This document shows positions 1-9,196 of a stretch of 64,000 nucleotides of DNA, one piece after another. Source of the stretch: Bacillus sp. FJAT-27916. GTDB lineage: Bacteria > Bacillota > Bacilli > Bacillales > Pradoshiaceae. Every line of letters starts with the position of its first letter. The stretch's first letter is position 1. The translations under genes were made by a program, and so were the position numbers. The stretch covers positions 1,487,112 through 1,551,111 of the forward strand of contig NZ_LFZV01000001.1 of the NCBI RefSeq assembly GCF_001183965.1, written 5' to 3'. The notes beneath the pieces are model-generated. The model had not been told where the DNA came from. It saw nothing but the letters and a program-made list of their open reading frames with translations, and did not search any database.

Positions 1-2
1 CA

Positions 3-3000
3 AAAAGACCTTTGACAGGCAAAGGCTTGGCAGGAGTGGAATTCGGTGTTTACACTAAATCTGGTGATTTAGTTCAGAAAGTTGAAACTGGTAATGGTGG
101 AACAGTGACATTGAGCGGCTTGGCCTACGGTGAGTATTATGCTCAAGAGACACAAGGATTGGCTGGCTATAAAACAGATGACACGAAACACGACTTCACG
201 ATTGCGTCTGGAGAAGGAAACGCAGAAGTCACTCTTCAAATCAAAAATAAGGGTGTCGGAAGCGTAACAATCAAAAAGACCGATGAATTAACAGGAGCAA
301 CTCTAAAAGGCGTTGTTTTTGAAATTAAACAAGGAGACAAATTAATTGCAGAGTTAACCACAGATAAAGATGGTGCTGCATCCTTGGGTGGATTAGCTTA
401 TGGAACATATTCACTTACTGAAAAATCAACAATAGATGGTTATCAACTAAATGTGGATCCAATAATATTTATAATTGACTCGAATAATACCAGTGAGATT
501 ATTAAAGTTGATAACATTGGTACAGGACAAGTTATTGTAACAAAAGTTGATTCAGTAACTGGAGATAAGCTTAAAGGTGTCACTTTTGCCATTTATAAAG
601 GTGAAACAAAACTAGATGAGATTGCCACAAATAGTGAAGGCCAATTAATCTTCTCTGGTTTAGCCTATGGTGATTATGTGATTAAGGAAGTAAAGACAAT
701 CCCAGGTTATGAACTCGATGATACTGAAATACCGGTAACAATTGATAAAGACAATCAACTTATTAGCAAAGTGATTGGAAATACTGGAGTAGGATCAGCA
801 TCAATCCTAAAAATTGATGAAATTACTGAAGAACCGTTAGACGGTGTTATCTTTGATCTTATGAAAGGAGATAAGGTAATTCAAACTGTAGAAACTAAGG
901 ACGGTCTTGCGGTATTTGTTGGTTTGGCTCCAGGTTCATACAAAATTGTAGAAAAAAGCACAATTGATGGTTATAAACTTGATCAAACGCCAATTAGCTT
1001 CACGATTGGTACAGAGGAAGGTCAAACAAGCTTTGCTCAAACATTTACAAACACGGGTAAAGGAACCATTGACATCACGAAAGTGGATGCGTTGACTGGC
1101 CAAGCGTTGGAAGGCGTAGAATTTGGCGTCTACCAAGGTGATAAATTGATCACCTCTGTGAAAACAGACAAAGAAGGTAAAGCAACCTTCACTGGTCTTG
1201 CTTATGGCAAGTACGAGTTGAAAGAGATCGCAGCGCCAGAAGGCTATAAGGTGGAAAAAACACCAATTGAGGCGACTGTCGACTCTGAAAATGAAGGTCA
1301 TACCTTCAAAATTGCGAACACAGGTAAGGGATCCATCGACATCGAGGAAGTGGATGCGTTGACTGGCCAAGCGATGGAAGGCGTAGAATTTGGCGTCTAC
1401 CAAGGTGATAAATTGATCACCTCTGTGAAAACAGACAAAGAAGGTAAAGCAACTTTCACGGGTCTTGCTTATGGCAAGTACGAGTTGATAGAGATCGCAG
1501 CGCCAGAAGGCTACAAAGTAGAAGGAACCCCAATCAAGGTAACGATTAATGCGGATCATGAAAGCCGTGATTACACAATCAAGAATACTGGTAAGGGATC
1601 CAGCGACATCGAGAAAGTGGATGCGATGACTGGCCAAGCGTTGGAAGGCGTACAATTTGGCGACTACCAAGGAGATAAATTGATGACCTCTGGGAAAACA
1701 GACAAAGAAGGTAAAGCAACTTTCACGGGTCTTGCTTATGGCAAGTACGAGTTGATAGAGATCGCAGCGCCAGAAGGCTACAAAGTAGAAGGAACCCCAA
1801 TCAAGGTAACGATTAATGCGGATCATGAAAGCCGTGATTACACAATCAAGAATACTGGTAAGGGATCCAGCGACATCGAGAAAGTGGATGCGATGACTGG
1901 CCAAGCGTTGGAAGGCGTACAATTTGGCGACTACCAAGGAGATAAATTGATGACCTCTGGGAAAACAGACAAAGAAGGTAAAGCAACTTTCACGGGTCTT
2001 GCTTATGGCAAGTACGAGTTGATAGAGATCGCAGCGCCAGAAGGCTACAAAGTAGAAGGAACCCCAATCAAGGTAACGATTAATGCGGATCATGAAAGCC
2101 GTGATTACACAATCAAGAATACTGGTAAGGGATCCAGCGACATCGAGAAAGTGGATGCGATGACTGGCCAAGCGTTGGAAGGCGTACAATTTGGCGACTA
2201 CCAAGGAGATAAATTGATGACCTCTGGGAAAACAGACAAAGAAGGTAAAGCAACTTTCACGGGTCTTGCTTATGGCAAGTACGAGTTGATAGAGATCGCA
2301 GCGCCAGAAGGCTACAAAGTAGAAGGAACCCCAATCAAGGTAACGATTAATGCGGATCATGAAAGCCGTGATTACACAATCAAGAATACTGGTAAGGGAT
2401 CCAGCGACATCGAGAAAGTGGATGCGATGACTGGCCAAGCGTTGGAAGGCGTACAATTTGGCGACTACCAAGGAGATAAATTGATGACCTCTGGGAAAAC
2501 AGACAAAGAAGGTAAAGCAACTTTCACGGGTCTTGCTTATGGCAAGTACGAGTTGATAGAGATCGCAGCGCCAGAAGGCTACAAAGTAGAAGGAACCCCA
2601 ATCAAGGTAACGATTAATGCGGATCATGAAAGCCGTGATTACACAATCAAGAATACTGGTAAGGGATCCAGCGACATCGAGAAAGTGGATGCGATGACTG
2701 GCCAAGCGTTGGAAGGCGTACAATTTGGCGACTACCAAGGAGATAAATTGATGACCTCTGGGAAAACAGACAAAGAAGGTAAAGCAACTTTCACGGGTCT
2801 TGCTTATGGCAAGTACGAGTTGATAGAGATCGCAGCGCCAGAAGGCTACAAAGTAGAAGGAACCCCAATCAAGGTAACGATTAATGCGGATCATGAAAGC
2901 CGTGATTACACAATCAAGAATACTGGTAAGGGATCCAGCGACATCGAGAAAGTGGATGCGATGACTGGCCAAGCGTTGGAAGGCGTACAATTTGGCGACT

Positions 3001-5633
3001 ACCAAGGAGATAAATTGATGACCTCTGGGAAAACAGACAAAGAAGGTAAAGCAACTTTCACGGGTCTTGCTTATGGCAAGTACGAGTTGATAGAGATCGC
3101 AGCGCCAGAAGGCTACAAAGTAGAAGGAACCCCAATCAAGGTAACGATTAATGCGGATCATGAAAGCCGTGATTACACAATCAAGAATACTGGTAAGGGA
3201 TCCAGCGACATCGAGAAAGTGGATGCGATGACTGGCCAAGCGTTGGAAGGCGTACAATTTGGCGACTACCAAGGAGATAAATTGATGACCTCTGGGAAAA
3301 CAGACAAAGAAGGTAAAGCAACTTTCACGGGTCTTGCTTATGGCAAGTACGAGTTGATAGAGATCGCAGCGCCAGAAGGCTACAAAGTAGAAGGAACCCC
3401 AATCAAGGTAACGATTAATGCGGATCATGAAAGCCGTGATTACACAATCAAGAATACTGGTAAGGGATCCAGCGACATCGAGAAAGTGGATGCGATGACT
3501 GGCCAAGCGTTGGAAGGCGTACAATTTGGCGACTACCAAGGAGATAAATTGATGACCTCTGGGAAAACAGACAAAGAAGGTAAAGCAACTTTCACGGGTC
3601 TTGCTTATGGCAAGTACGAGTTGATAGAGATCGCAGCGCCAGAAGGCTACAAAGTAGAAGGAACCCCAATCAAGGTAACGATTAATGCGGATCATGAAAG
3701 CCGTGATTACACAATCAAGAATACTGGTAAGGGATCCAGCGACATCGAGAAAGTGGATGCGATGACTGGCCAAGCGTTGGAAGGCGTACAATTTGGCGAC
3801 TACCAAGGAGATAAATTGATGACCTCTGGGAAAACAGACAAAGAAGGTAAAGCAACTTTCACGGGTCTTGCTTATGGCAAGTACGAGTTGATAGAGATCG
3901 CAGCGCCAGAAGGCTACAAAGTAGAAGGAACCCCAATCAAGGTAACGATTAATGCGGATCATGAAAGCCGTGATTACACAATCAAGAATACTGGTAAGGG
4001 ATCCAGCGACATCGAGAAAGTGGATGCGATGACTGGCCAAGCGTTGGAAGGCGTACAATTTGGCGACTACCAAGGAGATAAATTGATGACCTCTGGGAAA
4101 ACAGACAAAGAAGGTAAAGCAACTTTCACGGGTCTTGCTTATGGCAAGTACGAGTTGAAAGAGATCGCAGCGCCAGAAGGCTATAAGGTGGAAAAAACAC
4201 CAATTGAGGTGACTGTCGACTCTGAAAATGAAGGTCATACCTTCAAAATTGAGAACACAGGTAAAGGATCCATTGATATCACAAAAGTAGACCAATTAAC
4301 AGAAAAACCACTTGAAGGAGTTATTTTCGGAATCTATCAAGGAGAAACTTTGATTACGAAAGTGACAACTAATGAAAAAGGACAAGCAACAGTTTCTGGT
4401 CTTGCTTATGGCGACTATCAATTGAAAGAAATCGAAACAATTGATGGGTACAAAGTAGATGGAACACCGGTCAGCTTCACAGTGAAGGCTGAAAATGAAT
4501 CACAAGAATTTACTATCCATAATAGTGGAGTAGGTTCTGTTGCGATTAATAAGGTAGATTCCGAAACTGGAAAAGCATTGGCTGGAGCTGAATTCACGAT
4601 TTATCTAGGGGAAGACGAATTAATGACTGTTACGACGGATGAAGAAGGTCAAGCAGTGATGAAAGGTCTTGCTTATGGTGAGTATACATTAGTTGAAACA
4701 AAAGCTCCTGAAGGTTATCTCCTTGAAGAGGAAACAGAGTGGGCTGTAAAGATTGATAAAGATCATCCGGTTATTCAGAAAACAATCGAAAACACAAAAG
4801 AAAATCCTAGCCTAACAGTTGAAAAAACTACTGATAAAACAAACTATGAACAAGGTGAAACCGTCAACTATACGATCAAGGTAACCAACAATGGTAACAT
4901 TGATTTGAACGGATTGACACTTGAAGATGTCTTCTCTAAAGACGGAGACTCTACAATCGATCAATTATCAGTGGAAGGCTATGAAGGCGCATTTGATTTA
5001 GCTGCTGGACAAACTGAAACATTCCATGCATCCTATGTGATTCCGGAATCTGATCTCGGTGACACAGTTTATACAAATGCCGTCACAGTGAAAAATGATG
5101 ATGTTACCGAAGAAGACGAAGTAACCATCGTCGTTGATCCGACTTATGGATTTGAAATCAACAAAACAGCCGACAAAGATGAAGTGAAAGTGGGCGAAAC
5201 CATCACTTACACCATCGATGTCACCAACACAGGCAATAAAGCGTTGACTGACATCAACGTCGTCGACGAAATGGTCGGTCTTGACGAAGTCATCAGCCAG
5301 ATTGAGGTTGGGGAAACGAAAACATTCACCGTTACTCATAAAGCAACTGCAGAGGATATCGGTGAATTAACCAACGTTGCGGTAGCGAAGGTAACCATGG
5401 ATGGTGAGGAAATCGTCCATGAAGCCGAAGCAACTGTAACGGTTCATGAAGTGAAAGCAGCGGTTGTGGATAAAGAAGAACCAACTGTTGCGAAAAAGAT
5501 CGTGGCGGCTGTGACGGATTTCGTTAATCCGAAAACAGGCCAAGATGTCGTCAACATCTTCTTGGCATTAGCCGTGTTCATGCTTGCCGGTTTCGGTTTA
5601 TATTACACTAGAAAAAAACATAAACATGAATGA
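3..5633 (+). CDS. Sortase-anchored CnaB-repeat (SpaA/collagen-binding B type) surface protein, 5' end outside window
   Basis: The reading frame is open to the window edge, so the start and signal peptide are missing; about 1,876 residues are visible. It is a chain of about 18 CnaB-type beta-sandwich domains of about 89 residues, each with a Lys in the first strand (such as ITKVDALTG), a Glu in the middle (YELKEIAAPEGY) and an Asn in the last strand (IKNTGKG): the triad expected for an intramolecular Lys-Asn isopeptide bond. Domains 7-16 are near-identical copies. Two DUF11-like domains follow (SLTVEKTTDKTNYEQGE and GFEINKTADKDEVKVGE), then an NPKTG sortase motif, a membrane helix and a KKHKHE tail, the layout of a peptidoglycan-linked stalk. 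Likely role is surface adhesion or a spacer stalk; the ligand cannot be read from the sequence. No sortase or pilin neighbour is visible. Confidence 0.93.
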   Translation, partial: KRPLTGKGLAGVEFGVYTKSGDLVQKVETGNGGTVTLSGLAYGEYYAQETQGLAGYKTDDTKHDFTIASGEGNAEVTLQIKNKGVGSVTIKKTDELTGATLKGVVFEIKQGDKLIAELTTDKDGAASLGGLAYGTYSLTEKSTIDGYQLNVDPIIFIIDSNNTSEIIKVDNIGTGQVIVTKVDSVTGDKLKGVTFAIYKGETKLDEIATNSEGQLIFSGLAYGDYVIKEVKTIPGYELDDTEIPVTIDKDNQLISKVIGNTGVGSASILKIDEITEEPLDGVIFDLMKGDKVIQTVETKDGLAVFVGLAPGSYKIVEKSTIDGYKLDQTPISFTIGTEEGQTSFAQTFTNTGKGTIDITKVDALTGQALEGVEFGVYQGDKLITSVKTDKEGKATFTGLAYGKYELKEIAAPEGYKVEKTPIEATVDSENEGHTFKIANTGKGSIDIEEVDALTGQAMEGVEFGVYQGDKLITSVKTDKEGKATFTGLAYGKYELIEIAAPEGYKVEGTPIKVTINADHESRDYTIKNTGKGSSDIEKVDAMTGQALEGVQFGDYQGDKLMTSGKTDKEGKATFTGLAYGKYELIEIAAPEGYKVEGTPIKVTINADHESRDYTIKNTGKGSSDIEKVDAMTGQALEGVQFGDYQGDKLMTSGKTDKEGKATFTGLAYGKYELIEIAAPEGYKVEGTPIKVTINADHESRDYTIKNTGKGSSDIEKVDAMTGQALEGVQFGDYQGDKLMTSGKTDKEGKATFTGLAYGKYELIEIAAPEGYKVEGTPIKVTINADHESRDYTIKNTGKGSSDIEKVDAMTGQALEGVQFGDYQGDKLMTSGKTDKEGKATFTGLAYGKYELIEIAAPEGYKVEGTPIKVTINADHESRDYTIKNTGKGSSDIEKVDAMTGQALEGVQFGDYQGDKLMTSGKTDKEGKATFTGLAYGKYELIEIAAPEGYKVEGTPIKVTINADHESRDYTIKNTGKGSSDIEKVDAMTGQALEGVQFGDYQGDKLMTSGKTDKEGKATFTGLAYGKYELIEIAAPEGYKVEGTPIKVTINADHESRDYTIKNTGKGSSDIEKVDAMTGQALEGVQFGDYQGDKLMTSGKTDKEGKATFTGLAYGKYELIEIAAPEGYKVEGTPIKVTINADHESRDYTIKNTGKGSSDIEKVDAMTGQALEGVQFGDYQGDKLMTSGKTDKEGKATFTGLAYGKYELIEIAAPEGYKVEGTPIKVTINADHESRDYTIKNTGKGSSDIEKVDAMTGQALEGVQFGDYQGDKLMTSGKTDKEGKATFTGLAYGKYELIEIAAPEGYKVEGTPIKVTINADHESRDYTIKNTGKGSSDIEKVDAMTGQALEGVQFGDYQGDKLMTSGKTDKEGKATFTGLAYGKYELKEIAAPEGYKVEKTPIEVTVDSENEGHTFKIENTGKGSIDITKVDQLTEKPLEGVIFGIYQGETLITKVTTNEKGQATVSGLAYGDYQLKEIETIDGYKVDGTPVSFTVKAENESQEFTIHNSGVGSVAINKVDSETGKALAGAEFTIYLGEDELMTVTTDEEGQAVMKGLAYGEYTLVETKAPEGYLLEEETEWAVKIDKDHPVIQKTIENTKENPSLTVEKTTDKTNYEQGETVNYTIKVTNNGNIDLNGLTLEDVFSKDGDSTIDQLSVEGYEGAFDLAAGQTETFHASYVIPESDLGDTVYTNAVTVKNDDVTEEDEVTIVVDPTYGFEINKTADKDEVKVGETITYTIDVTNTGNKALTDINVVDEMVGLDEVISQIEVGETKTFTVTHKATAEDIGELTNVAVAKVTMDGEEIVHEAEATVTVHEVKAAVVDKEEPTVAKKIVAAVTDFVNPKTGQDVVNIFLALAVFMLAGFGLYYTRKKHKHE
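1596..4265 (+). repeat. Tandem array of ten 267-bp units inside the CnaB surface gene
   Basis: The string GGATCCAGCGACATCGAG recurs at 1596, 1863, 2130, 2397, 2664, 2931, 3198, 3465, 3732 and 3999, exactly 267 bp (89 codons) apart. The first nine units look base-identical; the tenth switches in its second half (from about 4155) to the sequence of the older flanking unit at about 1210-1320, as recombination between repeats would produce. The unit keeps the isopeptide Lys, Glu and Asn. The frame stays open, so copy number could change without frameshift. Confidence 0.95.
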
Positions 5634-5649
5634 AACTGGTAAGTGAGAA

Positions 5650-5689
5650 AGGATGGCGCTGAGTGTTCAGCCGCCATCCTTTCTTTTTT
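5650..5689 (+). terminator. Intrinsic terminator of the CnaB surface gene
   Basis: The arms AGGATGGCG and CGCCATCCT enclose a short loop and are followed by TTCTTTTTT, 15 bases after the stop codon. The T-tract abuts the ISL3 element. Confidence 0.85.
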
Positions 5690-7069
5690 GGTTCTTTTTC
5701 AAGTGTTGGGGTAGAGTCTTTTTGCTCTACCCCTTATCCTAATGAATCGCCGATGTTTTTATATTGATGATGGAGAAGGATTCTCGCGCGGAATCGGGTG
5801 AAATTCCGATAGCCAAATCCATTCCGTTTCATGACCGTTGTCAAATTGTTTAAGCCTTCCACAAACCCATTCGAGTAATTGAACTCGAAGCGATTTAAGA
5901 TTTCTCTTTCCCAGTTTCGATACGTTTGGACTGTCTTGATCAATTCAGGAATGCCACTCTCTTCTACCTTCTGATAGAACTTGCGAAGTTCTTTCTGCGT
6001 CTCCACAATCCCATTTTCTCCATTTTCTTTTGCCTTATAAAACCACGTATAAAAGGCTTCCTTGAGCTCATACGCTTTCTGGAGCTCAGGGGAAAAGCTG
6101 AAGTATCGCTGAAGAAGCCATTGGTCTTTCTCCGTTAATTTATGAGCAGCTTTATGAAAGATATAGCGGGCTTTCTTGCATTTCTTTCGGTCATATTCAT
6201 GCCACCTGGCCTGTTCCCTCACTCGAACCCGATCCAGTGCCCAATTCATATATCGCACAAAGTGAAAGCTATCCGCCACAATGATGGGACGATCCAACGC
6301 CTGTTGAACCGCCGCTTTAAAGGCCTGGCTCATGTCCATGACCACCACTTTCACCTTCGCGCCGTATTGGCGCAAATAGTCCTTGATGGTGTCCTTTCGC
6401 CGATTTGGTAGGATGTCAATTGGCTCGCGAGTCTCGGCATTTGCGATGATGAGCTGGTACTTTTCCTTGCCTGTATTCCCCTTGAATTCATCAATGGCAA
6501 TCACTTCTGGTAAGGCTGACTTCCCCTTCATGGAGGACGGGACAATGGCATCAAACCGCCGGATGATGGTACTGACGGATGTGTGGTATTGAGCGGCGAT
6601 TTCCTTGAATGTCTTCGCTTTGACGGCTCGTATTTGTACTTGTTGGTTCCATTCTTTTGAGAAGCGTTGATACCGATCGACAAACGGATTCTGTTCGGCA
6701 AACCTTTTCCCGCATTGACAGGCATACCGGCGTTTACGATACTGGAGAATCGTTGGTCGTTCCGCCATTTTCAGATGTCGAACGGACTGGATGCGATAAT
6801 CATGAACCTTCCCTGTTTTCTCGCCGCATCTTGGACAAATATGCGGGGTCAGGGGCATCTCCACGGTCATTTCAAAAACACCATGATCATTTACCTTGGA
6901 CTTTATCACCTTAACGTCTTCTAAACCTGGCAATGTTATGTTAAAATTCAAGAGCACACATCTCCTTTTCGACTTGTTTCTCGACAATTCAAGTATAAGA
7001 AAAGTGGAGCATGTGTGCTCTTTTTTTATGTCCGTTTTTTGTGGACACCCCAACATTTAGTATAGAACC
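5690..7069 (-). mobile_element. ISL3-family insertion sequence, complete
   Basis: The two ends are inverted and related: the left starts GGTTCTTTTTCAAGTGTTGG at 5690 and the right, read on the other strand, starts GGTTCTATACTAAATGTTGG at 7069. Both share GGTTCT, eight variable bases, then TGTTGGGGT. The element is about 1,380 bp, normal for ISL3. CTTTTTT lies directly outside both ends (5683-5689 and 7070-7076), consistent with most of the family's 8-bp target duplication. It carries one transposase gene and appears intact. Confidence 0.88.
5734..6951 (-). CDS. ISL3-family transposase
   Basis: This DDE transposase is about 405 residues. The N-terminus has a zinc-finger pair (HICPRCGEK, then YACQCGKRF) and a helix-turn-helix region (FKEIAAQYHTSVSTIIRRFD). 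The catalytic core shows AIDEFKGN, VVVMDMSQAFK and a late FVEGLNNL segment with the Glu, matching ISL3. I chose the TTG at 6951 (MNFNITLPGLE), because AAGGAG lies about ten bases upstream; the longer frame to 7056 would run into the inverted repeat. No internal stop or frameshift is visible, so the enzyme could be active. Confidence 0.92.
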   Translation of the reverse strand: MNFNITLPGLEDVKVIKSKVNDHGVFEMTVEMPLTPHICPRCGEKTGKVHDYRIQSVRHLKMAERPTILQYRKRRYACQCGKRFAEQNPFVDRYQRFSKEWNQQVQIRAVKAKTFKEIAAQYHTSVSTIIRRFDAIVPSSMKGKSALPEVIAIDEFKGNTGKEKYQLIIANAETREPIDILPNRRKDTIKDYLRQYGAKVKVVVMDMSQAFKAAVQQALDRPIIVADSFHFVRYMNWALDRVRVREQARWHEYDRKKCKKARYIFHKAAHKLTEKDQWLLQRYFSFSPELQKAYELKEAFYTWFYKAKENGENGIVETQKELRKFYQKVEESGIPELIKTVQTYRNWEREILNRFEFNYSNGFVEGLNNLTTVMKRNGFGYRNFTRFRARILLHHQYKNIGDSLG

Positions 7070-7086
7070 CTTTTTTCCTTATCAAC

Positions 7087-7110
7087 AAAAAAGAGCGGAG
7101 AGAACTCCGC
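7087..7110 (-). terminator. Terminator of the IDEAL-domain gene
   Basis: On the minus strand GCGGAG, a four-base loop and CTCCGC are followed by TCTTTTTT, downstream of the stop at 7151. Confidence 0.8.
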
Positions 7111-7150
7111 CTGATGATTTAATCTGGTTATTGTATGTGTATAAGGGATG

Positions 7151-7444
7151 TTAATTGAGTGTCCTGCAGTTATTCAATTCTTTCTTGAAGGATGCAAATA
7201 GCTCTTCATCCCCGAGTGAGAGGGCTAGGTTCATCAAATCTAGATAATCGTCAGATGTTAGGTCTGTTTCATCCATTGCGTGCAATGCAGTAAAATGAAA
7301 TTTCCGTGTTCGTAGATTGTAGTAAGGCTTCTCGAAATATACAGTTGCGATCTCTTTGCCAGCATCGACCTTGGCAACTGTGCCCTCTACCATTTCGTTT
7401 TCTTCTTTAACATAGACTCGGTCACCAACTTTGAATGTTTTCAT
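7151..7444 (-). CDS. IDEAL-domain small protein, function unknown
   Basis: This 97-residue cytosolic protein starts with an SH3/KOW-like beta-barrel stretch (MKTFKVGDRVYVKEE, then GTVAKVD), typical of nucleic-acid or ribosome-associated small folds. It ends with a helical segment, LMNLALSLGDEELFASFKKEL, that resembles the short IDEAL domain of Bacillaceae proteins of unknown function. I prefer the ATG at 7444 over the upstream 7456 because AAAGGATG is the likely ribosome site before 7444 and overlaps the alternative start. The gene is monocistronic with its own terminator. The domain call is by eye. Confidence 0.65.
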   Translation of the reverse strand: MKTFKVGDRVYVKEENEMVEGTVAKVDAGKEIATVYFEKPYYNLRTRKFHFTALHAMDETDLTSDDYLDLMNLALSLGDEELFASFKKELNNCRTLN

Positions 7445-7659
7445 GATTCTCAACATCCTTTATGTCGAATTTGGTCGAACTTTATATATATATCTTTACC
7501 CTTTTTTTAGCAAAACTAATCTTTCAAGTATGATTCTTGTACATAAGAAATTGGTCCTATTTTATCCTTTCATCTCAATCTTTCCAGGTTTTCACTTGAG
7601 GATTTGGAAATGAAAAGGATATATTGAACCATATAGAATATGTGGTGAAAGGGGATAAG

Positions 7660-9012
7660 ATGAAGAGATTAATAGGCTCTTTCATGGTGATATGTTGCAT
7701 GGTTCTGCTGTTTGGCTGTTCAGGGGTGGAGAAAGAATCTAGTGAGAAAGAAAAGGCAGCCAGCAGTGAGCCGCAAGAGCAAAAGGAGAAGAAGGAGACT
7801 GTTCCGGATGCTCCCGTTTATAATGTGCATGATATTGTCAGCCAGACCGGAAAGTTTCCGCTGAATGACATTCGTTCAGATGACCAGATAAAGGAGCAAT
7901 TCGATGAAGAGCTGAAGAAGCTTCCTGAAGGAATGACAGGAAAAGAGGCTTATAATCGGGTTATTCCGCTGATGGCCTATGATTATCGAGAGCAGGCGAA
8001 GGGGTTTGAGGAGATTGATCCCTATATTGAATTGGATTCCTCCTTTGATGATCAAATTGATATTCCTGAGCTTGAGGAGGTGAATGTGGCTATCCTCCTT
8101 GATGCGAGCGGGAGTATGAGGGCGCCTGTTTCTGGCGGCGAGAAGATGGTCCTGGCGAAGAAGGCCATTCAGCAATATGCGGAGGATCTTCCGGATGGCT
8201 CTAATCTGATGCTTCAAGTATATGGTCATAAAGGAACAGGGGACGATGCGGATAAAGAGCTTTCATGCACCTCCCATGAAGTCGTCTATCCGCTTCAAGC
8301 CTATGATAAGAAGAAATTCACTGCGGCACTCGATCAGTTCGAGCCGGCTGGATGGACGCCGATTGCCGGGGCGCTGAAGCATGCGGAGGAGAAGCTGTTG
8401 AAATCAGAGGGGGAGAACACGCGCAATGTGATCTATCTGGTTAGTGATGGTGTTGAGACATGTGATGATAATCCGGTCGCAGCGGCTAAGAGCCTGAAGG
8501 ATTCAGAGGTTGCGACAGAGGTGAACATCATTGGTTTTGATGTGGATGATGAAGGGCAGAAGCAATTGAAGGAGGTCGCTGAGGCAGGCGGCGGGGTCTA
8601 TACCTCGGTTTATTCAGAGGATGAGTTGAATGATTACCTACAAAAGGAGTACTCGCGCCTTTATATGGATTATGTCCAATGGAGCAAAAGCAGCTATATG
8701 GACCTGTACAGCCATACAACGAATTTTGCGATTGAACTCCCTTGGACCACAACAGGACTCACCACAGAGGCCAATTCAGAGAATCAATTCCTAAGCAGCG
8801 TGGCCTCCCTCCTTGATGAAGAGAGGAAATTTGCGAATACGGAGGAGCGGCAAGCCTTTATCGACCTGACTGATAGAAGGATGGAAGCTATTCAAACCTA
8901 TTATAGACAGGAAAGCGACCGGAAACGGAAAATACATGATGAAATGTCCGATAAATATGAGCAAATTATTGAAGAGACAGAGAAGATAGTAAAGGGAAAA
9001 ACGGGGAAATAG
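7660..9012 (+). CDS. Lipoprotein with von Willebrand factor A domain (YwmC/YwmD-like)
   Basis: The protein is about 450 residues. A lipoprotein signal sequence ends in LLFGC (residues 17-21), followed by a Ser/Glu/Lys-rich linker that would hold the protein off the membrane. A VWA domain begins near residue 140 with the metal-site motif DASGSMRAP (DxSxS) and continues with a Thr loop (GWTPIAGAL) and LVSDGVETCDD. The C-terminal 90 residues are helical and charged. It should sit on the outer face of the membrane as a metal-dependent binding protein; the partner is unknown. The ATG at 7660 has AAAGGGG six bases upstream; the frame extends to 7624 without a ribosome site. Confidence 0.8.
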   Translation: MKRLIGSFMVICCMVLLFGCSGVEKESSEKEKAASSEPQEQKEKKETVPDAPVYNVHDIVSQTGKFPLNDIRSDDQIKEQFDEELKKLPEGMTGKEAYNRVIPLMAYDYREQAKGFEEIDPYIELDSSFDDQIDIPELEEVNVAILLDASGSMRAPVSGGEKMVLAKKAIQQYAEDLPDGSNLMLQVYGHKGTGDDADKELSCTSHEVVYPLQAYDKKKFTAALDQFEPAGWTPIAGALKHAEEKLLKSEGENTRNVIYLVSDGVETCDDNPVAAAKSLKDSEVATEVNIIGFDVDDEGQKQLKEVAEAGGGVYTSVYSEDELNDYLQKEYSRLYMDYVQWSKSSYMDLYSHTTNFAIELPWTTTGLTTEANSENQFLSSVASLLDEERKFANTEERQAFIDLTDRRMEAIQTYYRQESDRKRKIHDEMSDKYEQIIEETEKIVKGKTGK

Positions 9013-9018
9013 GGTGGA

Positions 9019-9049
9019 AGCCAGGTTAGATAATCTAATCTGGCTTTTT
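9019..9049 (+). terminator. Terminator of the VWA lipoprotein gene
   Basis: AGCCAGGTTAGA pairs with TCTAATCTGGCT (one G-T wobble) around a TAA loop, followed by TTTTT, seven bases after the stop. Confidence 0.87.
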
Positions 9050-9196
9050 GCTTATGTTTTATTGTAAAACTGCTATTTGTGAAATCTTTGTGGATGTTAA
9101 TTTCCCAAAATGTAGGGTGCGGTATTCATCAACGAAATGGTATTAGAATAAATTAATTTTATTTCAATATACTAATAAGAATAGGAAGTGTTGATA

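Noticed and set aside
1596-4265. CRISPR array or diversity-generating retroelement target
   Set aside because: The repeat is a 267-bp coding unit, with no spacers, and the variant bases are not limited to adenine; no reverse transcriptase is near.
936-4295. A 1,119-codon open frame on the minus strand
   Set aside because: It is the antisense of the CnaB array; a stop-free 267-bp unit repeated ten times keeps any open frame open. No ribosome site, domains or codon pattern support it.
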